In this document: positions 55,354 to 64,000 of the stretch, piece by piece
Layout of the letters: the number at the start of each line of letters is the position of its first letter
Position numbering within the stretch: position 1 is the stretch's first letter
Assembly: GCA_015680685.1 (NCBI GenBank)
Contig: MNCI01030945.1
Coordinates: 482,745-546,744, forward strand
Direction: 5' to 3'
Length of the DNA stretch: 64,000 nucleotides
From: Gnetum montanum
Lineage: Eukaryota; Streptophyta; Gnetopsida; Gnetales; Gnetaceae
Translations under genes and position numbers: made by a program
The notes under the pieces: generated by a model
The model's database searches: none
The model's input: the letters and a program-made list of their open reading frames with translations, nothing else
Told to the model about the DNA's origin: nothing

Positions 55354-57490
55354 TATCGTAGTTTGTAGAAGGGTTCTGGGCATGACAATTTAAGCAAGGC
55401 AAAGACAAATTAAGAGGAAGAAAGGGAAGATACTAAAAATATTTTGAGAGCTCTGCCAACACAAGTAAGAGAGATTATTTTAGTTTTCTTTTTATATGAT
55501 TGTCTTATTTTGTTATAGATCCCGTAGGAAAGTTCAATTTATTTTTCTTTTTATGTGGCTATCTTATTTTGTTGTAGATCTTGTAAAAAAGATTATTTTA
55601 ATTCTCTTTTCATATGGCTATGCTATTTTGTTGTGGATTTTCTGTTTGTTATCTCTACTTTCTACTCTTCTTCTAAGATTTTAATTATTATGCCAAGATT
55701 TTGTCAAATTTTTGTCATTTTGGGCTTGTTTTTGTTATTTTAATTGTGTTTGGCCCCTTTTTCTATCCTTTTGTGAATTCTAGGCTTATGAGAACCTTGC
55801 CCAACTTGCTGTCTAGATATTTTATGAATATTTTGGAACTACTCATGACAAAAGCATGATCTTATGAGAATTTTGTAGAATTTTTGGCCATTTTGAAAAT
55901 CATTGGTAGAATTTGTGGTGCCATGGATTTGGCTATTTTGAAAATATTTTGGATTTTTGGAATAAAATAATGTTATTTATGTGACTATTTGTGCTTAGTT
56001 GGTAGTGGTAGCCATGAATCTTTTAGATGCCCCCATTTGTATGCAATAGTGGTGTGTTCTTTAGTGGAACCCACCCTATGGGAACAAAGGTTATTGGATG
56101 GATATCCTATCCTAGATTTTGATTTATAAGTTTATGTGAGGCTATGGATTTAGCCGAGACCATGGCATTGAGCAATTGAGTCTAGTGGAGTTGCAATGAG
56201 ACATAATCAAGACCTATCCTTTCAATAATACATGTGTCTCGACCATTAAAGATGTTAGTAGTGAGACTACTACCAAGACTCAGCCATGAGTGACTTGTTT
56301 GGGATCATGAGGCTAATCTGATGATAGTAATGAGGTTATTCTAAAAACTGTCGATAGTCCCTTTGGTAGTGAGGGTAACCAAGACCTAGCCTTCAGAGAT
56401 GCTTGGTTAAAATATACATTCTTAGATTTTTGCTAGACAAATTTGTGATACTTTTGGATATTAAAATAATTTAAAGGATAATCCAATGATAGTAGTGAGG
56501 TTATTCCAAAACTTGATGGTTCTTGTTGGCAGTGGGGATGACCAAGGCCTAGCCTTCAAATATGCCTAGATAAAATATACATTTTTTGGAATTTTGGACT
56601 TCTTTTGGATTTTTTTTCAAATTTTTGGAAAATTTGTGGCTTTTCTAGACTTCAAAACATTTTTGAATATTTTATTGAAAACCTTCACCTAGCCCATATC
56701 CTATGACCTTTATTCTAGAACCTTTATGATCCATGAAGAGGGAAAGATAATAACCTTTCTTACTTGAGGGGTTCTGACTTCTGCATTTCAAAGTAGAGAG
56801 CCCAGAGTAGGTAGGGAATCATTGAAAGAGAAACATGGGACAAAAGGTGGATCAATTCTATACAACATGGACACTCTGAAATTGAAAAATAATTTTTGTA
56901 TATTTTGTATATTTGAAAAATAAAAACCTTTTACACCTTTTGGATATTTGAGCCATGTATCTATTTTTGTGAATAAATAATAAAATATGATAGATATGAA
57001 TTTTCTGGTTGTGCCATTAGGACTATGAGATTGCAAAGATCATTTTTCATTTTAGCACATGCAATATGTTTGAGAAAATTTAATATTATTTTTTATATTA
57101 ATATTTTATTATTTAATTTGGTAAATTTTAAATGTGAATAACTTTATTTCTAAATGTATGATTAAGGCAAAACAAGTGTTGCTTTGTGTTGCTTTACTAT
57201 ATTTATGTTCCTAATTAATAATTTTTATCAAGTTTACCGCTTCCCTTTTAGTTAGTTAATCAAGGTTAAATCCAGATCCTTGGGGTTTCATAGCATCTCT
57301 ATTAGTTATTTATAGGATCTTATAGATAATTAATAGGGGTGTTACATGGCTTGTCAAAGAGATCAAATTAAGCATTGCTAACTCACCAAATAATCATTTG
57401 TCAAGACCAATTGGGTGCAATTTCAAGTTCTTTCAATTCTATTAGGATATCTTGGGAGGAAACCTCTCCACCCTTTTTTGTAGCTGCTAC
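55354..57490. other. Unassigned sequence with two sets of internal repeats
   Basis: Between 55,484 and 55,645 a roughly 60-bp unit (core CTATCTTATTTTGTTGTAGAT) is present three times. Between about 56,318 and 56,590 a unit of about 165 bp (GATAGTAGTGAGGTTATTC ... ACCAAGGCCTAGCCTTCA ... AAAATATACATT) is present twice with many differences. No reading frame of known type is visible. Confidence 0.45.
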
Positions 57491-57497
57491 TCCCATA

Positions 57498-58440
57498 CTA
57501 CTTTTTTCTTAGTGCTAAAATCATATACTCCTTGTTCTTTCCCTCAAGAAAGATACCATTGCTTCCCCAATAGATTACCAACCCATCAACCTCTACAATT
57601 ATCTTTATAATTTTCTCTCCTCTCTTTTGGTACTTCATCTCCAACCCCACTTGCTTGGCATCATTGAGCTTGACTAAGCTAATGTCATCCCTCGAAGACA
57701 TATTTTGGACAGTGTCATCAATGCCCATGAAGTCATCCACCAAAATAGGTTTTAGAAGTAGGCCATTTGTGTCTTCAAACTTGATTTGGCTAAAGCCTAC
57801 AATAAAGTTGACTAGAGGTCCTAGATTATACTATAGAACTTTTGGGCTTTAATAAGTGATTCGATGATTTTGATTCCTTCTCCCTCAATTGCACTTATTT
57901 TGAAGTGCAAGTTGGCAACTATTTCTTCGACTCTTTCATCCCTTCCCAAGGAATACATTAAAGGGATCCTCTCTCCTCCTCCTTATTCTTCTTTATTGTT
58001 AACAGTCTTCCTAGATGTTTAGATAAATGTGATGTGTTGACTTTTTTTCCTTGGAAGGGGGAGGGGTGGGCAATTGCATCCTTTGATATGCTAGTGGCAT
58101 TCTCATCTTCTTTAGAGCTTTGGTGAGACAAGCAAAGAAAGTTTGCCAAGCTTTGGAGCTCTTTAGCAACTATACATATCTCACTGTCAACTAGCACAAG
58201 TTAGCTTATTTTGCAGTTACTTATCCCATTGCTAAATTCTAGACAATTATTAACATTTTGTAGTGTAGTACAAAATAACTCCCCATACCCCACTGCAAGA
58301 TTCTAGAGAATTATGAACATTCTTTAGTGCCATATAGAATAGCTTCCCATCATTTATTTGGGACAATGCCTCTTCTCTAATGCTTCTAGAATCAATATGT
58401 GGAATACTCTTTTGAACAAGCTCAAGTGGAAACTTGCCTC
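57498..58440 (-). other. Two short unrecognised open stretches
   Basis: Minus-strand open stretches at 57,743-57,498 (81 codons) and 58,197-57,958 (79 codons) have protein-like composition but no motif I recognise. They lie next to a LINE remnant, so they may be part of that or of a neighbouring element read in the opposite direction. The opposite strand is open for long distances as well. I do not propose a function. Confidence 0.2.
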
Positions 58441-59490
58441 CTAGCAAGGCCTCCTCCTCTCAATAGCTAGTAAACTCACCATGGCCAAAGTGGTACTTTC
58501 TAGCATTCCTGTTTACACGATGTTGGTTCTTGCTTATCCACATGCTATGCTTGAAAATTTAGATCACATTGTCAATGAATACTTGTTTGATGGGATATGG
58601 TATCCTAGCCTAAGCACTTCAACAAATGTAGACTCCATAAGATGAAAGACCAAGCTTGCGTCTTGGCTATTAAACTTGCCCACGACATTGATTTTAGTTG
58701 ATAAACCATGGATTCAATGCGTCTAGGCCAAATATGGATCCATTGACGAATTCACCTCCTCTTGTTTGGTGCTTTGGCATTGCATTCAAAAGGGGTGGTT
58801 TTTACTCTAGTCACTTGACCATTCAATTTTTAGTGCTAGAAATATTTTCCTTGCTTCTCTCCTAGGGTGCACTAGGTTGGAAGCTAGTTTCAAGGATGTG
58901 TTCTTCACAATCTTTTGTTGGATGAAGAATCACAAAATTTCCCTTCTCTGCCACCTTACTTGCCACAACACCCCCATCTTGCCACCTAGTGACCCCATCA
59001 TAGGCTAGTATAAAGAGATGGACCTTGCTTTCAAGGCAAAGAGCAAATCAACTCTCTTTCTTTGTCTTCCTAGGCAAACGGTGGATTGTCTTCCTTTTTA
59101 CGACGTCCTTTCCTTGTGCTTGAAGGTGAGCATATCTTTGACACATTTTTTGTAGCCCCAAAGTTCATTTTTTTAGTTGCTTAGTGGGGCATGGGAATGT
59201 GCTCACTGCTAGTAATATTTAGAGATGAGGTTTTCAAGTTGTTTATTGATGTGCCCTTTGCCACAATCATGAAGAAACATTGGATGATCTTTTCATCCAT
59301 TTGTCCTTTTTGCAATGCCATCAATTCCCTCATCATGAGGATGGGTGTCCCTTGCAAAATTAATTTTTGGACATGGGACACAAGATGCAATTACCAATTC
59401 ACTCGATTAGGAGATATTGCATGTTGCGTTGAACTTATGTGGAATGTTTGGCTTGAATGGAATAATCAACTCTTCTAAATTGACAAAGTC
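58440..59490 (+). mobile_element. LINE remnant (second)
   Basis: The plus strand reads LASKLTMAKVVLSSIPVYTM and ENLDHIVNEYLFDG near 58,460-58,600, matching the C-terminal region of plant LINE reverse transcriptases ('L-GR-TLI-SVLSSIP-Y-M', 'I-----FLW'). Near 59,290-59,475 it reads CPFCNAINSLI and later MWNVWLEWNNQLF, fitting the zinc-binding end ('WxxWxERNxRxF'). In between, frames are broken. It is different in detail from the remnant at 5,511-6,440. It is inactive. Confidence 0.55.
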
Positions 59491-60945
59491 CTCTCTCTCT
59501 ACTCAAAGTAACTATAAAAGTCATCCAACACATGAATGCTTGGCATAACAACCATAACATTGCTATGGTGTTGCCCATCTACATCTCTCTCAAACATGAG
59601 CCTACCTTTCATGAGGACCTGTGTTGCTTTGCTGTGGTCTTGTTCTTCATGTTGGCGAGTTCAGATGGTTTCTACTTTACTTTTCATGGGTGTTCACGCT
59701 ACTGTGTTACCTAAGTGGTTCAATCTTAGAATGATGACTCTTTCATTGTTGAAGGCACAAAGGTTAGGGTTGGCCTAAAGTTGGTGGCTTCCATTATCAA
59801 CATTCTGCTTAGTAGTGCTTGTTTCTCCCACGCAAACGATTTGGCCTCATGGAAGTTTGATGATTCTTTGGTGAAGACCTTATTCTAGTGGCTAAGAAAG
59901 GGGCTTACTTGCACTCTAGCTTGTCTAAGTCAAGGGCTAAGCTCACTCGTTACCTCATCAAGTACTTTCTCCTCAACACCTACATCACCCTCCTATATGG
60001 AACACATTTTTGCTTTCTTTGCAAATTTTAGCCTACTAAGCCTTGTGACATGATATGCCTCTTATTGTTCCTAGTTGTAGAACTTTAGAGGGGACTTACA
60101 CAAGCATCTACGACACATCTATTCCTCATCTTGCATGAGGGCCTTCTTGCCTTCTTGATTGAAGCCAGTAGTGGCCTCCTTGTCCTTGCTCATCCTCCTA
60201 TTTGGTGCTTCTCACCTTAGCACTGTCACATGCTTGGTATGCTCCTTGGTCTACTCTACCATTGCTAACTCATTTGGTGATCTTCAATGACTCTAAGAAA
60301 GAGTTGGGTGAAGTCATCACCTCTCTTAGTGCTTGCCCTTGGCAATCTCCTCCTCTTGGCGCCATCTCGAAGCATTGTTTTTCTTGGATGGTGGGTTTAG
60401 AACCCAACACCCCTAGTAAATAGTTTTTGCTCAAGAAACTTCATCCATTGGATCTCCTTCCCAAATGATGTGTCTTCACCTCGTCCCTTTGCACCCTTGC
60501 CATCCCCCCACACACATCCATCTCCCTCCATCCATCCACCCCCACCTCCCATGTTTCATTTATTTGAAGGTTAGTCAAGGTTCATGCTCCATTCCTCTAC
60601 CATGGCTTAACCCTCTCTTTTCCACTATTCTTTTCTCCCATGACAATTGACCATGGCACTTTTTGCATGGCTCTCCCCTTGTCCCTTGTAATATAGTGTA
60701 GGAAACTATGCCTTATTGGTGCCTTGAAGGTTGTTTCCCTCTAGAACAAGGGCTAGAGAAGTGTGGAGATCTTCATAGGTTCCATACTATTACAACCATC
60801 ACTATAGAACTACATGGCCTTGATTCCTTTGTGAACATCATCACAAGGATATGTAGGCTTCTTGGGGAAGCTTTGCCTCCCTAGCTTAGGGCTAGAAACA
60901 TTAGAGTAGGAACACGTCTTAGCTCTCTAAGGGAACATCATGTGT
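59491..60945. other. Unassigned sequence, pyrimidine-rich on the plus strand
   Basis: Several open stretches occur on the plus strand but none has a motif I can name; the composition is rich in CTT and CCA words (for example CCATCCATCCACCC near 60,527). It may be the 3' end of the LINE remnant or an unrelated piece. Confidence 0.3.
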
Positions 60946-61193
60946 GTATGTGAGTTCTTTTTTTGGAATTGTGCATGCATGCACGTGTATGTGAGTTCTG
61001 TTTTTGGGATTGTGCATGCATGCACATCTCGTTAGTCTTGTCACTTGTACATGTACCTAAGGTGTAGTCAACCTTGAGTCTACCCTCCCTTGTTGCTACT
61101 TCAAGACTCTTGGGTGGTGGTGTGCAATGCTTTTCAAAGGATGACACCATATCTTGGGTGGTGGTGTGCAATGCTTTTCAAAGGATGACACCA
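60946..61193 (+). repeat. Two successive short tandem duplications
   Basis: First, a unit of about 42 bp containing GTGCATGCATGCAC and TATGTGAGTTCT is present twice (60,946-61,028). Second, a 46-bp unit beginning TCTTGGGTGGTGGTGTGCAA is present twice (about 61,107-61,196) with almost no change. Confidence 0.75.
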
Positions 61194-61358
61194 TAACATA
61201 TAGGTACACCTAAAGATATACAGTCCAATAAAACCATTATAAGTCAACAATGCATACCAGAATCAAGCCTATGACTAAGACCTTTCAAATCATGTGCATT
61301 ACCACTAGACTAAGACCTTTCAAATCATGTGCATTACCACTAGACTAAGACCTGATTG
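61193..61358 (-). mobile_element. tRNA-derived SINE, copy 2, with duplicated head
   Basis: The minus strand has an A box TAGTCTAGTGGTAA and, 31 bases on, a B box-like GGCTTGATTCTGG (61,257-61,269), then a body that matches copy 1 at 6,700-6,830 (ATATCTTTAGGTGTACCTA). The head including the A box is tandemly duplicated with a 35-bp period (A boxes at 61,301-61,312 and 61,336-61,347). Confidence 0.65.
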
Positions 61359-62442
61359 TTTTTCACCCCTAAATATTTTCACCATGCTATATGCTATAAT
61401 TTTTCGACTTTTTAATTTTTTTTTGCATAATGTAAAGCTGCCGATGGCTCTTTTAATTTACTTCATTGTCCTTTTTTCTCTTAAAAAAAGGATTTGGCCA
61501 ATGATGATAAATGGTAATTCATTGATTAATCAACTAATAAAGTTGCAGCATTCTTATAACCAAGTTGAAATTCTATTTTGTGTGGCTAACCTCATATTCA
61601 TTTGTTCTTATGCGGCAGGAGGGAGCGTCCGAGACATTATATCCTTAAAATGGATAAAATGAAATTTCGAATTGCTATAATTTTCCAGGCCAATTTTGTC
61701 AATAGCATTGTGAAATATGTGTGTTGTAAAGTGACGTAGAAAGGTTGGCTCCCAGTTTGATACACAGGAAATATTCATTTCATCATTCGAGTTTGTTGTT
61801 TTTACAGCAATTTCACAATTTCACTATTTTGTTCATTTCAAATTTGTTTAAAATATAGCTCAAATTTGCATTCTGTTTGGATCAATTTCATTAAAATTTT
61901 AAAAAACAAATTTAACCAAAGTTATAAAAGTAAAAATATAAACCATCCATTACAAAGTCTTCATAAATAATTTGTATATTAACTTTTCATGAAGTTGCTG
62001 TTTTTCTTTTTTAAGAAAGCAAATTCAAATTGTATTTTAAGCAAACTGTAATTCATTAACAGTGAATTACAGATAAACGAAACTGTTTTACATTTTAACA
62101 AAATAGCTCTAGAAAACGATAAATTCAATTGACCAAAGAGAAATTCACTCACTTTTGACTGCTGTGGATTGCCATTTCAATAATCAATAGAAGCATAAAT
62201 CAATAAATATCCAGCTGCAAATATCCATTTAACATGCCGATAATTCCTATAACATACATAAAATGTCAAAAAATTTCAATTAATTTGAGCTGACTGAAGA
62301 TCTGTGGCGTCTCAGAAGACTTTTCATCAAAACATAGTTTAATCACGAGCACATGAGATGTACAGGCACTAATAAGGTTCAAATAAAATGCTTGGACTAA
62401 AAACAGTACCAAATAGAACATACGGAACCCTTGTGAGAGGCA
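61359..62442. other. Downstream flank of the arogenate dehydrogenase gene
   Basis: This is AT-rich, without a gene I recognise. The part nearest the gene, down to roughly 62,200, probably includes its 3' untranslated region; AATAAA-type signals on the minus strand are plausible in this AT-rich DNA but none stands out. Confidence 0.4.
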
Positions 62443-62529
62443 TTACTTGACCCTATTACCAGCATGTTGTATATCAATACAGTTAACATCAGCAGAGGCA
62501 GTTCTGCTCTGCAATATCAGGAAGATGCA
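62443..62529 (-). repeat. Duplicated 3' end of the arogenate dehydrogenase coding sequence
   Basis: After the stop codon TAA (62,530-62,532) the minus strand repeats the last part of the coding sequence with a period of exactly 87 bp, ending in a second GTCAAGTAA (TAA at 62,443-62,445). The copy stays in frame and reads SRTASADVNCIDIQHAG against SADVNSIDMQHAG in the gene. Because 87 is divisible by three, loss of the first stop would simply add 28 residues. Confidence 0.88.
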
Positions 62530-63699
62530 TTACTTGACTCCATTACCAGCATGTTGCATATCAATACTGTTAACATCAGCAGAGGCATTCTGCTGTGAAA
62601 CATCCGGAAGCAGCCTATTTGACTTAATAGAAAATGAGTCTTGCTGGAGAGTTACATGCTCGTTCATCTCCCCAAACAATTGGTTACGAACTATCTGATG
62701 CAACCGTCCCACAAGTTCCTTCCTCAAAGCATCAAATGCAATTTCAAATCTTTCCAACTGTTCTGTGGCATTGGCATTATACAGAAATAAACCATAATAT
62801 AGATCAAAGCTGTCTCCCGCCGTATTTTCAACAATCTGGAGCAATTTTTCATACCCTTTTGTGTTTATTGGTGTAGATTCCAAATTCAACTTTCCTAACA
62901 ACCTTCCTACAGTATGAGTGATGAATTGACTTCCAGCAGCATGGCGATCATGTTCTTCACATGATATTTCAACCATTCTGCAACCTTCTTTTTCAAATAT
63001 GCCAAGAAACCTCTCACAACGCTCAGCTCTCGAACCTTTTCCAACCCTTACTTTGTCATAGACAAAAGGAAGGCCAGACCAACCGTTCTTGCCACTTTCA
63101 GGTCCAAACATAGGATGGGTGCAAAGTATATCAAATTCTGGAGGCAATACTTGCAGAAATAAATTCCTTGGAAACTCTTTAACCGACAGAACATCTACGA
63201 AAAGGGTATTCCTTTTCAGCCGTTGGGTTGGCAATGACTTCAATACAGACTCTGTTGATAGGATGGATGTACAAAGCAGAATCACTTCTGGATGCTCTTC
63301 ACAAAAATCATCTGGATCACCAAAGAAGCTGATTCCCATCCTGTGAGCAATTTCTGAATAGTCTCTTCGGGAATGAGCCAACACAGTGTGTCCTTGATTA
63401 ACGATAACTTTAGCAAGGAATTGACCAAAGTTACCAAACCCAACTATACCAATCTTTAATCGCCTAGTTAATTCCCATTCTTGAATCCTTCTTAATTCAT
63501 AATCAAAAGGCTGAAGAGCATCTAGTGCTCTGACTTTAACTCCTCTGTGGAAGGAACCTAACTTTGCTTGTTGCTTCCTTTTACTTACAAACAAAGACAC
63601 CGCCATCCAATGTTGAGGCATCATAGAACTCACTTTATCATTTTGGCAACAGCGTGAAGATTTTAAGGAAACAGGGAAAACAGAAACCGAAGAGGCCAT
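62530..63699 (-). CDS. Arogenate dehydrogenase, plastid form (389 aa)
   Basis: It catalyses the last step of the plant tyrosine pathway, oxidative decarboxylation of arogenate to tyrosine, normally with NADP+ in plastids. Residues 1-57 are Ser/Arg/Lys-rich with few acidic residues, as in a chloroplast transit peptide. The Rossmann motif GFGNFG is at 87-92, after LKIGIV. HPMFGPESGKNGW (195-207) and GSQFITHT (256-263) are hallmark blocks of TyrA-type dehydrogenases, and NTAGDSFDLYYGLFLYN (292-308) marks the helical dimer domain. Only one dehydrogenase domain is present. The first AUG in frame is MASSVSV at 63,697-63,699, in a good context (GGCATGGCC); the frame stays open upstream only from a GTG. 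The coding region has no intron. The C-terminal ~45 residues are poorly conserved, consistent with the duplication there. Prephenate dehydrogenase activity cannot be excluded from sequence alone. Confidence 0.93.
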   Translation of the reverse strand: MASSVSVFPVSLKSSRCCQNDKVSSMMPQHWMAVSLFVSKRKQQAKLGSFHRGVKVRALDALQPFDYELRRIQEWELTRRLKIGIVGFGNFGQFLAKVIVNQGHTVLAHSRRDYSEIAHRMGISFFGDPDDFCEEHPEVILLCTSILSTESVLKSLPTQRLKRNTLFVDVLSVKEFPRNLFLQVLPPEFDILCTHPMFGPESGKNGWSGLPFVYDKVRVGKGSRAERCERFLGIFEKEGCRMVEISCEEHDRHAAGSQFITHTVGRLLGKLNLESTPINTKGYEKLLQIVENTAGDSFDLYYGLFLYNANATEQLERFEIAFDALRKELVGRLHQIVRNQLFGEMNEHVTLQQDSFSIKSNRLLPDVSQQNASADVNSIDMQHAGNGVK

Positions 63700-63870
63700 G
63701 CCGATATATTCAACTTGTAAAAACACTCAAAGTTCCAGACAACCTTTGGTCAACAGGGTTTGTGGATGTTATAAATATTACAATGACTCTCCACACACGA
63801 AAGCCAAAGTATTGAGGAAAAGATTGTTCAAGTATTTCAATACCGGGATTGCAGCCTCAACCTGCTTCAA
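63700..63870 (-). other. Probable 5' untranslated exon of arogenate dehydrogenase, with upstream intron acceptor
   Basis: On the minus strand TTTCTTCTATTTAATCAG ends at 63,871. A pyrimidine-rich tract followed by CAG is the usual form of a 3' splice site, and the sequence after it (TTGAAGCAGGTTGAGGC) differs in composition from the T-rich sequence before. I infer that an intron in the 5' leader ends there and that the leader exon covers 63,700-63,870; the first exon and promoter would lie beyond the window. Confidence 0.4.
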
Positions 63871-64000
63871 CTGATTAAATAGAAGAAATAAGAAGAAAGT
63901 ATGAAAGCATAAATCAACATACACAACTAATAATAAGGATAATAGCAATAAAAGCCTATAGAGATGAATATACGATGCATGCAGCACTCTTGTTCATTAC

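Noticed and set aside
62530-63726. Start of arogenate dehydrogenase at 63,726
   Set aside because: That codon is GTG; the first ATG in frame is at 63,697-63,699 with a good context and gives a normal transit peptide start.
63778-63987. 69-codon open stretch upstream of arogenate dehydrogenase
   Set aside because: It spans the T-rich putative intron end and a simple leucine-rich reading; no protein support.

Overview
The window looks like a piece of a large, retrotransposon-rich seed-plant nuclear genome. I cannot place the species; a gymnosperm or an early-diverging angiosperm would fit but is not shown. Most of it is decayed transposon sequence. The only gene that looks intact is a single-exon arogenate dehydrogenase on the minus strand at the right end (62,530-63,699), which encodes the last enzyme of plant tyrosine synthesis, with a plastid-type N-terminus.

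Positions 1-47,122 are dominated by Ty3/gypsy LTR retrotransposons, called A to E here. A (1-5,422, minus strand) runs off the left edge and lacks RT-RNaseH-integrase. A LINE remnant and a tRNA-derived SINE follow. C (8,425-47,122, minus strand, initiator-Met-type primer site, 1.1-kb LTRs) is the host of a nest. E (11,059-20,189, minus) sits in its RNase H, B (20,886-41,620, plus) in its reverse transcriptase, and a solo LTR, F (42,911-44,789), between its gag and protease. D (32,537-41,048, plus) is inside the 3' LTR of B with a perfect 5-bp target duplication. A, B, D and E form one family: TGATGA...CA-type LTR ends, a primer site of the TGGCRCCRTTG type, an RT motif FMDDF-YG and an Athila-like integrase end. 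All coding regions carry stops and frameshifts.

The most unusual content is a module near the 3' ends of B (28,636-31,995) and D (36,655-40,026). Each holds a copy of an element-specific LTR-like repeat, then a TATA box, a splice-acceptor-like GATTRCAG directly before an ATG, and a roughly 930-945-codon reading frame, now broken, that is not gag or pol. Its N-terminal half resembles a domain found in plant transposon proteins and its C-terminal half is coiled coil. D has this frame and gag but no pol.

Positions 47,123-62,440 hold a solo LTR (47,303-48,272), a 428-bp foldback element, a 114-bp tandem repeat, a broken subtilase (S8 protease) pseudogene, another 1.7-kb LTR related to F, a second LINE remnant, several short tandem duplications and a second SINE. 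The arogenate dehydrogenase gene carries an in-frame 87-bp tandem duplication of its own 3' end. Five single N characters mark probable assembly joins.
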